NCBI GenBank assembly: GCA_030671465.1
Contig: DAOVIP010000136.1
Span: forward strand, 1 to 5,859
Direction of reading: 5' to 3'
From: Candidatus Aminicenantota bacterium
GTDB lineage: Bacteria; Acidobacteriota; Aminicenantia; UBA2199
DNA length: 5,859 bases
The position numbers were made by a program, and so were the translations under genes. The stretch's first letter is position 1. Every line of letters begins with the position of its first letter. Positions 1 to 4,962 of the stretch are shown here, piece after piece. Below the pieces are notes generated by a model. The model ran no database searches and was not told the DNA's origin. It worked only from the letters and a program-made list of their open reading frames with translations.

Positions 1-825
1 ATGCTGAATCAGATAATGGAGGATGGGATTGATATCAGCCACCATGTCTTTGAATTCGAGCATCAATGAGTTCTGGGATAACTGCAGGCTTTGAATCCCC
101 GGGAACCGGTGCAGAAAATCGTTCCGGTCAATCCCCTCCCGGGAGGTGACCATGATTTCCAGATTTTTACTCCATTCCTCCCGGGTCATTACCGCTTTCA
201 ACTGACCCTGCTTGATCACCACGGCTCCGTCACAGACCTGGCTGATTTCCGGAAGGATATGGGAAGACAGGATGACCGTGGCACTATCCCTGAAAGATTT
301 GATCATCTCCCTGATCTCGATAATCTGGGCCGGATCCAATCCCATGGTGGGTTCGTCCAGGATCAGGATGGCCGGCTCGTGAATAATGGCCTGGGCAATT
401 CCCAGCCGCTGGCGGTATCCCCGGGATATATTTTTCACCAGCCGGGGGAAAACCGCTTCCAGATGGGTCCTTTCAACCACCCGGTTGACCGCAGAGCTGA
501 TTTTCTTTTTTTCAATACCGGAAATCTCTGCCACAAAGCGCAGGTATTCCCGGACCGTCATCTCCGGATAGACCGGAACAATTTCCGGCAGATAACCCAC
601 CATCCGCTTTACCCTTTCCGGTTCAACAGTCACATCCAGCCCATTGAGCCTGACGGTTCCGGAGCCCGGGGGAAGGTATCCGGTCAGTATTCGCATGGTG
701 GTGGTTTTTCCCGCTCCATTGGGCCCCAGGAAACCCCAGATCTTTCCCCTTTCAACCCCGAAGGAAATATTGTCTACGGCCCGGACATGGCCAAAATACT
801 TGGAAAGATTCTCAACTTCAATCAT
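1..825 (-). CDS. ABC transporter ATP-binding protein, GldA/ABC-2 type (3' end beyond the window)
   Basis: Cytoplasmic ATPase subunit that should power an ABC-2 type exporter; its membrane partner is not in the window and would be expected further left. 275 codons are visible and open to the left edge. Seen: Walker A GPNGAGKTT at residues 34-42, a Q-loop region reading VGYLPE that ends at E81, signature SRGYRQR at 134-140 in place of LSGGQ, Walker B with ILILDEP (D157, E158) and H-loop His189 in SSHIL. The GYLPE and (S/K)GYRQR forms followed by GLDP are typical of the GldA/NosF-like branch of ABC-2 ATPases, usually about 300 residues, so perhaps 20-50 are missing. The start is fixed by an AGGAGG site four bases upstream. 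The gene begins 18 bp after argS and is probably co-transcribed with it. The substrate cannot be read from this subunit. The GldA resemblance is from memory and does not prove gliding motility. Confidence 0.93.
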   Translation of the reverse strand, partial: MIEVENLSKYFGHVRAVDNISFGVERGKIWGFLGPNGAGKTTTMRILTGYLPPGSGTVRLNGLDVTVEPERVKRMVGYLPEIVPVYPEMTVREYLRFVAEISGIEKKKISSAVNRVVERTHLEAVFPRLVKNISRGYRQRLGIAQAIIHEPAILILDEPTMGLDPAQIIEIREMIKSFRDSATVILSSHILPEISQVCDGAVVIKQGQLKAVMTREEWSKNLEIMVTSREGIDRNDFLHRFPGIQSLQLSQNSLMLEFKDMVADINPILHYLIQH

Positions 826-828
826 TGA

Positions 829-835
829 TCCTCCT
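829..835 (-). promoter_or_regulatory. Strong ribosome binding site of the ABC ATPase gene
   Basis: On the minus strand AGGAGGA stands four bases before the ATG at 825, inside the 18-bp gap after the argS stop. It fixes the ATPase start and suggests this gene is translated independently of argS, unlike the coupled junction upstream. Confidence 0.8.
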
Positions 836-843
836 GGCCTGAA

Positions 844-2754
844 CTACATTCTTTCCGGAACCGGTATACCGATGATCTCAAACAGAACTTCCAGTTTTTT
901 CCTGATCAGACCAATTAGGCTTAGCCGCAGTTGCCTGACCCGGGGATTTTTCTCAGCCAGGATGGAAAACTGGTGATAATAATGATTGCACTTCTGGCAT
1001 AACACATAGGTGTAACTGGTAATCACCGACAACTCGCTGCTGTCCAGGGCAAATTCGATCTGGGAATCCAGCAGTGAAATATGCAACAACAGCTCATGAT
1101 AGATGGTAAGTTCCTTCTCATCCAGGAGATCCAGGTCCGGAGGACCGGGATGGGATTCATCGGCCTGGCTGCCTATTTTTTTAAAGATACTGTTCAATCG
1201 GACCAGGGTATACTGGAGATAGGGACCGGTATCTCCCTCAAAGGTCAGGGCATCCTGAAAATCAAAGGCTATCACCGAATTGGAATTGAATTTCACCATG
1301 AAGTAGCGAAGCGCCCCCATGGCAATCTGCCGGGCGATTCTGTCTGCCACTTCCTGTTTCATATCCGGATTCCGGCTCAACACCTCCTCCAGGGATTTTT
1401 CAGTCAGTTTTTCCATCAAATCATCGGCCTTTACCGCGATCCCCCTGCGCCCGGACACATCAATGTGGGCCCGGGTCCGTAGTTCCGGAGTGAGCTCAAA
1501 TCCCATCTCCTGAACACAGCGAGGGGTTAGGGCCACCATCTCATAGGAAAAATGCACAAAATCCTGGCCCCGGTTGCCGGATTCCAATGCATCCAGCACT
1601 TGGGAGATAATATTCTGCAAATAGGATTGCCGCTTACCGATCACATTATAGACCCGGCTGGCATGGCCAAAATCAAATTCAGGTTCATGGGATTTACTCC
1701 GGGTCATTTGAAGTGGATGCTGGTCCGAGTAGCGGTAGAATTCCTCATAGTAAAAATCACCGGGTAAAAGTCCCATTTTCCACAGGGCATAGGCAATATC
1801 CTTGCCGATATAGGTAACTGTTTGATCTGAACGGATGACAATTTTTTCAATATTTTCCCGGTCATACCGGATCACCCAGCATCCCTCTTTTTCCGGATCC
1901 CTGGAGGGGTACATGATCCGATTTTTTTTCAGAATTTCCGCTGCCTTGGCAAAAAAGTCCAGCTCAATAATATCACTCTCCCGGACCAGAAGGTCATATT
2001 GAATGCCGGCAATTTCCATCAATTGAATATGATTGAGCAACACTTCACGGGAAATGTAATCACTCACACTGTATTCGGGATCCTGTTTGTTTTCGATTTT
2101 TTTCAGAACTTCCCTGATTTCCCGGGTGATATCTTCCTGCTCCTCCACCATCTTATGGACCTGGGAATACAAATCCCATAAATAGTGGGCCAGGTTTTCG
2201 ATCTCCCGGATCTGGCGGAGATTCATTTTGCGCAGAACCAGCAAGCCCCAGACCACGTCAGCCACCTGAACCCCGGTATCATCAATATAATTTTGTACCT
2301 CCACCTGATAGCCCATAAAACGCAGGGCCCGGTTCAGGGTATCTCCAAGGCAGGAATTTCTTAAATGGCCGATATGAGCTGATTTGTTCGGATTTATACT
2401 GGTATGCTCGACAATGACCTTTCCCGGACAGGCTTCCGGCTGCCGGTCCTGATTTTCAAGTAAATAGGACAACAGAAAATCCTTCTTGAACCGAAAATTC
2501 AGGAATCCGCCTCCGGCCAGCTTGATCTCCGAAAACATATCAAAGCCATCCTTTATTTCTTTCAAAATGGCTTCTCCCACCTCCCGGGGTTTTTCCTGGA
2601 TCCGCCTGGCAATCACAAATGGAATGGTGGTGGAAAGGTCTCCGAACTTGCGGTCGGGAGGAATGGAGAACTGAACATCCCCCGGGTTGATCTCGTAATC
2701 GGTTTTCAGGATAGAGACCAGTTTGTTACTGATCTCCCGCTTTAAATATTTCAT
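844..2754 (-). CDS. argS: Arginyl-tRNA synthetase
   Basis: Class I aminoacyl-tRNA synthetase charging tRNA-Arg with arginine in the cytoplasm, an essential translation enzyme. 636 residues, somewhat longer than the usual 550-600. Seen in order: N-terminal additional domain (about 1-85, with DRKFGDLST), catalytic Rossmann fold with HIGH at 127-130 preceded by EHTSINPNK, NYIDDTGVQVADVV (155-168), an insertion rich in charged helix (about 195-235), VYNVIGKRQ near 378-386, a degenerate KMSKS region SGRRG at 444-448, then the DALR anticodon-binding domain (about 510-636, EGDTGPYLQYTLVR) ending in the family hallmark PVPERM. The EHTS and NYIDDTGVQ wording resembles Thermus-type ArgRS. The start ATG overlaps the phosphatase stop as ATGA, with AAGGGA six to seven bases upstream, implying translational coupling. 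All catalytic landmarks are present, so it should be functional. Confidence 0.97.
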   Translation of the reverse strand: MKYLKREISNKLVSILKTDYEINPGDVQFSIPPDRKFGDLSTTIPFVIARRIQEKPREVGEAILKEIKDGFDMFSEIKLAGGGFLNFRFKKDFLLSYLLENQDRQPEACPGKVIVEHTSINPNKSAHIGHLRNSCLGDTLNRALRFMGYQVEVQNYIDDTGVQVADVVWGLLVLRKMNLRQIREIENLAHYLWDLYSQVHKMVEEQEDITREIREVLKKIENKQDPEYSVSDYISREVLLNHIQLMEIAGIQYDLLVRESDIIELDFFAKAAEILKKNRIMYPSRDPEKEGCWVIRYDRENIEKIVIRSDQTVTYIGKDIAYALWKMGLLPGDFYYEEFYRYSDQHPLQMTRSKSHEPEFDFGHASRVYNVIGKRQSYLQNIISQVLDALESGNRGQDFVHFSYEMVALTPRCVQEMGFELTPELRTRAHIDVSGRRGIAVKADDLMEKLTEKSLEEVLSRNPDMKQEVADRIARQIAMGALRYFMVKFNSNSVIAFDFQDALTFEGDTGPYLQYTLVRLNSIFKKIGSQADESHPGPPDLDLLDEKELTIYHELLLHISLLDSQIEFALDSSELSVITSYTYVLCQKCNHYYHQFSILAEKNPRVRQLRLSLIGLIRKKLEVLFEIIGIPVPERM

Positions 2755-3380
2755 TTCAATCCCTTTAAATGGAAAGCGTTGTTCCAGCTTTCAACCACGG
2801 TATAGCGGTTGCGGGGATTCTGGTAAACCAGCAACTTCGAATAAGAGGCATTCCGCATCCTGAAGAGCCGGGCTGCAGCCGGTGTCAGGTTCAGCAAATG
2901 GGCCAGAATACCCCGGTTTACCGTGGCATGCCCGACAATGACTATATTCCGGTGGGGAGAAGCCATGATCACATCAACACCCGGTTTCACCCGCTGGAAC
3001 ACCTGAAGAAAACTTTCCCCCCCGGGAATGGCAACCGACGGATCCGCCTGCCACTGTTGATAAAAATCCCGGTTTTCCTTAATCACCCGGGCAAACTCAT
3101 GTCCCTCCCATTCACCCAGGTCTATCTCCTTGAAACAATCAATGCACACATATTTCGCCAGGTGGGTCTCATTCAAAATCTCTGCGGTCTGTCGGGCCCG
3201 CTGCAAAGGGGAATGAAATACAATATCGATAGGTTTGTCTTTCAACTCTTGGCACAGCAACCGGCATTCTTCAACCCCCCGATCATTCAGGGGATTGTCT
3301 ATCTGTCCCTGAAGCAAATCGGCTTCATTGTAGGCGGTGGTTCCGTGCCTCACCAGAAAGATTGTTTTTTCCGCCTTCAT
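2751..3380 (-). CDS. Histidine phosphatase family protein (phosphoglycerate mutase-like)
   Basis: Small cytoplasmic phosphatase that would work through a phosphohistidine intermediate. 209 residues, the normal size for branch 1 of the family (CobC, GpmB-like and broad phosphatases). Seen: RHG motif at 11-13 with catalytic His12, SPLQRARQTAEI with the phosphate-binding arginines at 61 and 63, EIDLGEWEG with the likely acid Glu85, PGGES at 119-123, and the second catalytic histidine His151 in VGHATVNRGIL. There is no signal peptide. The substrate is not determined by these motifs; alpha-ribazole phosphate, sugar phosphates and nucleotides are all possible, and no cobalamin genes are nearby. The stop TGA overlaps the argS start by four bases. 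The gene begins 24 bp after the J-like/TPR gene, in the same frame, and shows no recognisable Shine-Dalgarno sequence, so its translation may depend on ribosomes arriving from upstream. Confidence 0.92.
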   Translation of the reverse strand: MKAEKTIFLVRHGTTAYNEADLLQGQIDNPLNDRGVEECRLLCQELKDKPIDIVFHSPLQRARQTAEILNETHLAKYVCIDCFKEIDLGEWEGHEFARVIKENRDFYQQWQADPSVAIPGGESFLQVFQRVKPGVDVIMASPHRNIVIVGHATVNRGILAHLLNLTPAAARLFRMRNASYSKLLVYQNPRNRYTVVESWNNAFHLKGLK

Positions 3381-3404
3381 TGTTGAAAAATTCAGGTGAT
3401 GAAA

Positions 3405-4175
3405 TTATTTTTTCTTTTTTCTGAAAATACTGGGAAAGGCTTTATACAAACCCTCTTTTATCGAATCCATGGGTTTCTTTGCCGGTGCCACGATCTCATG
3501 CGGTGGTTTCCTGGCCATGACATGACTGGGTTCTTTGTCCAGTGCTTTGCGAAAATAGGATTCGGCCCGGGTATACAATTGCTCCGAATAAAAAAGCATG
3601 CCCAGGGCTGCATCATGTTCGGCATTCCAGGGTTCCATTTCCACCGCTTTCAGCAGGTTTTTTTCGGCTTCCCGTTTTAAGGTGGGAAATCTCGACTGGC
3701 AGACACCTAACAAATAATAGTGGTCGGGTTTCTTGGGGTCGCAGTGAATGGCCTTTTCCAGCGCAGATATGGCAGTGACATAATCCTGCATGCCATAGAG
3801 GGTCTTGGCTTTGCGGTAGAGGGTCTTGGCAACCTCTACCGGGTCTTCCTCCGGTTCATCCTGGGGCCCCGCTTCCCTGAAACCGCGTTGTTCATAGGCG
3901 GCCCTCTTGTCATAATCCATCAGGATATCCCGGGCCCGGTTGATTTTCTCGACCACAAATCCGGCCTTCCGCCTGACTTCAGGATCCGTGATTTTATTGA
4001 TTTGCTGTTCGGAAAAATCATAGATATACTTTTGATAGGCCACTTCGATATCCCGGGTAATGGCGGTTCTGGACAATCCCAGCAGCTCAAAATAATCCAT
4101 CTCTGTGGCAGTTAATTTCTGGAATAGCTGATTTATATGGTCTATGAAATCCTGTATTTCCGTATCTGAATTCAT
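3405..4175 (-). CDS. J-like domain plus TPR repeat protein
   Basis: Probable cytoplasmic scaffold or co-chaperone-like protein of unknown job. 256 residues with no signal peptide or membrane segment. Residues about 27-98 look like a J domain (DYFELLGL opening, helix II around 42-53, EKINRARDIL and DYDKRAAYEQRG closing), but the HPD tripeptide that stimulates DnaK is absent; the best alignment puts I51-Y52-D53 there. An acidic linker (DEPEEDP, 106-112) leads to three TPR units: about 116-149 (A135, A142, P147), 151-183 (A170, A177, P182) and 185-217 (G192, A204, A211, P216). The tail is rich in Lys and Pro and ends FRKKKK. HPD-bearing J+TPR proteins occur in deltaproteobacteria and acidobacteria (general knowledge, not searched). 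AAGGAGA five bases upstream supports the start. It is the first gene of the tightly spaced leftward cluster. Confidence 0.85.
   Translation of the reverse strand: MNSDTEIQDFIDHINQLFQKLTATEMDYFELLGLSRTAITRDIEVAYQKYIYDFSEQQINKITDPEVRRKAGFVVEKINRARDILMDYDKRAAYEQRGFREAGPQDEPEEDPVEVAKTLYRKAKTLYGMQDYVTAISALEKAIHCDPKKPDHYYLLGVCQSRFPTLKREAEKNLLKAVEMEPWNAEHDAALGMLFYSEQLYTRAESYFRKALDKEPSHVMARKPPHEIVAPAKKPMDSIKEGLYKAFPSIFRKKKK
3796..3830 (-). repeat. 14-bp direct repeat, 21-bp period, inside the J-like/TPR gene
   Basis: TAGAGGGTCTTGGC occurs at 3796-3809 and again at 3817-3830 on the plus strand. The coding strand therefore reads AKTLY-RK-AKTLY (residues 116-127), a seven-residue period at the start of the first TPR. 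It could be a small tandem duplication or selection for a heptad-like helix surface. Confidence 0.6.
3814..3841 (-). repeat. Inverted repeat (9-bp stem, 10-base loop) inside the J-like/TPR gene
   Basis: CGGTAGAGG at 3814-3822 is the exact reverse complement of CCTCTACCG at 3833-3841, with ten bases between. It lies in codons of the first TPR helix, so the mRNA could fold here. It may be an accident of codon choice; no function is claimed. Confidence 0.5.
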
Positions 4176-4180
4176 GAATT

Positions 4181-4187
4181 TCTCCTT
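4181..4187 (-). promoter_or_regulatory. Ribosome binding site of the J-like/TPR gene
   Basis: AAGGAGA on the minus strand lies five bases before the ATG at 4175. It selects that ATG as the start. Confidence 0.75.
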
Positions 4188-4199
4188 ACCTATAAAAAC

Positions 4200-4228
4200 A
4201 GTCTAACAAATTTTTGTTGAACTTACAA
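4200..4228 (-). promoter_or_regulatory. Candidate promoter for the four-gene leftward cluster
   Basis: In the 100-bp gap between the nitroreductase stop and the J-like/TPR start, the minus strand has TTGTAA (4228-4223) and TAGACT (4205-4200) separated by exactly 17 bases, each matching four of six positions of the sigma-70 consensus. The gap is AT-rich, which raises the chance of a random match. Initiation would fall about 18 bases before the ATG and just before the Shine-Dalgarno site, a short but workable leader. No convincing terminator of the nitroreductase gene was seen here, so read-through from upstream is also possible. Confidence 0.35.
4205..4218. repeat. AT-rich dyad AACAAA-TT-TTTGTT within the candidate promoter
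   Basis: Six-base arms are perfect inverted repeats with a two-base centre. The dyad falls between the candidate -35 and -10 boxes and overlaps one base of the latter, where a repressor could bind. AT-rich dyads of this size are common by chance. Confidence 0.35.
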
Positions 4229-4275
4229 TTGCTTTTTTTAAAATTCTGAACTCTCTCCCTTCATCCTTTAACACT

Positions 4276-4818
4276 TCAATCGCTGAAGTACCGCCTGATT
4301 TTTTTTAAGGATTTTCTTTTTTTATCTTTTCCTTCAACTACCTCCGGATATCCCAGGCTGATCATCACGTCAATCCTTTTTGACTTTGGCAAACCCAGAA
4401 CTTTTTTGACAGCCTTTTCATTGAACCATCCCAGCCAGCAGGTCCCCAAACCCAGTTCAACCGCCCGCAGTATCAGATGTTCACAGGCAATCCCAATATC
4501 TATGAGGCTGTATTTTACATGTCTCAATTGCCCGCCCATCCGGGCAATATAGGTAGAGTGTTCGGTCAGAACCACAATTAAGGTTGGTGCTTCTCTGACA
4601 AAGGCATTCATTTTATAAATTCCGGAAAGGGCTTTTTTCACAATCTCATTCCTGATTTTCTCATCATCTACAACAATAAAAGACCAGGGTTGGGAATTAC
4701 AGGCCGAAGGCGCCAGCCTGGCAGCTTCCAGGCATGAATCAATCATCTTTCTGGGAACCGGTCTGGATGAATATTTTCGAATACTTTTTCTCTTTTTTAC
4801 CAATGTTAAAAAATTCAT
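4276..4818 (-). CDS. Nitroreductase family protein (FMN-dependent oxidoreductase)
   Basis: Cytoplasmic flavoenzyme, probably a homodimer binding FMN and using NAD(P)H to reduce nitro, quinone or other small substrates. 180 residues, the short form common in anaerobes (typically 165-200). Seen: the N-terminal phosphate-binding pattern RKSIRKY at 10-16 (R10, S12, R14), the FMN-contacting APSACNSQPW at 36-45 (S38, N41), IGIACEHLILRAVELGLGTCWLGWF at about 108-132 covering the dimer helix and the GLGTCW strand, LGYP at 155-158, and a basic RKSLKKIRRY tail where the last flavin contacts usually lie. The physiological substrate cannot be inferred. The start has only a weak GGTGAAG three bases upstream. 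It is transcribed divergently from the TPR-thioredoxin gene and lies 100 bp ahead of the leftward cluster, possibly as its own unit. Confidence 0.93.
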   Translation of the reverse strand: MNFLTLVKKRKSIRKYSSRPVPRKMIDSCLEAARLAPSACNSQPWSFIVVDDEKIRNEIVKKALSGIYKMNAFVREAPTLIVVLTEHSTYIARMGGQLRHVKYSLIDIGIACEHLILRAVELGLGTCWLGWFNEKAVKKVLGLPKSKRIDVMISLGYPEVVEGKDKKRKSLKKIRRYFSD

Positions 4819-4865
4819 ATCTTCACCGCACAGTCTTTCACTTTATTTTAATCAGGCAGCATAAA

Positions 4866-4874
4866 ATCATACCA
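4866..4874 (-). promoter_or_regulatory. Candidate extended -10 promoter of the nitroreductase gene
   Basis: The minus strand reads TGGTATGAT, a TGn extension followed by a -10 box matching five of six consensus bases. The -35 region 17 bases upstream (TTTATT) is poor, as often tolerated with extended -10 elements. Initiation would be about 40 bases before the ATG at 4818. Confidence 0.4.
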
Positions 4875-4892
4875 CAGCCAATTTTTATAATA

Positions 4893-4910
4893 AACCAAAC
4901 TTTTTTGGTT
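4893..4910. repeat. Perfect 7-bp dyad AACCAAA-N4-TTTGGTT, possible operator
   Basis: AACCAAA at 4893-4899 and TTTGGTT at 4904-4910 are exact inverted repeats around CTTT. It lies midway between the divergent genes, just upstream of plausible plus-strand promoter boxes, where an operator acting on both genes could sit. There is no T-run after it, so it is not a good terminator. Confidence 0.45.
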
Positions 4911-4951
4911 GCATTTCGTTTAACATTGTATTACCATAATGAATCTCAAAT

Positions 4952-4958
4952 AAGGAGA
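4952..4958 (+). promoter_or_regulatory. Ribosome binding site of the TPR-thioredoxin gene
   Basis: AAGGAGA lies four bases before the ATG at 4963 and fixes the start. The first codons then give a normal signal peptide, which supports the same choice. Confidence 0.8.
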
Positions 4959-4962
4959 AAAT

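Larger units (their letters stand above)
4819..4962. other. Divergent intergenic region between nitroreductase and TPR-thioredoxin genes
   Basis: 144 AT-rich bases separate the two divergent start codons. They must hold both promoters. Seen here are the minus-strand extended -10 (4866-4874), a 7-bp dyad (4893-4910), plus-strand -10-like hexamers CATAAT (4935-4940) and TACCAT (4932-4937) with only weak -35 partners, and the plus-strand ribosome site. I see no small ORF or RNA gene. Confidence 0.7.

Noticed and set aside
135..146. Perfect 12-bp palindrome CCTCCCGGGAGG as an operator
   Set aside because: It lies within ATPase codons (near the C-terminal part) and has the CCCGGG core that is over-abundant throughout the window, so it is more likely compositional.
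91..828. Plus-strand open frame of 245 codons opposite the ABC ATPase
   Set aside because: It is exactly antisense to a gene with full Walker A, signature and Walker B motifs. Its product is rich in Pro, His, Gly and Phe without any domain.
1690..1707. MTRSKS in ArgRS (residues 350-355) as the KMSKS loop
   Set aside because: It precedes the VYNVIGKRQ segment, whereas the KMSKS loop comes after it and shortly before the anticodon domain. SGRRG at 444-448 is in the right place.
2900..3380. Specific assignment of the phosphatase as CobC or phosphoglycerate mutase
   Set aside because: The motifs are shared by the whole family and no cobalamin or glycolysis genes are adjacent, so only a family-level name is justified.
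2769..3386. Plus-strand open frame of 205 codons opposite the phosphatase
   Set aside because: The opposite strand encodes a complete histidine phosphatase with both catalytic histidines. This frame has no ribosome site or recognisable motif.
4229..4275. Rho-independent terminator after the nitroreductase gene
   Set aside because: There are A/T runs but no stable GC-bearing stem immediately before a T-run on the minus strand.
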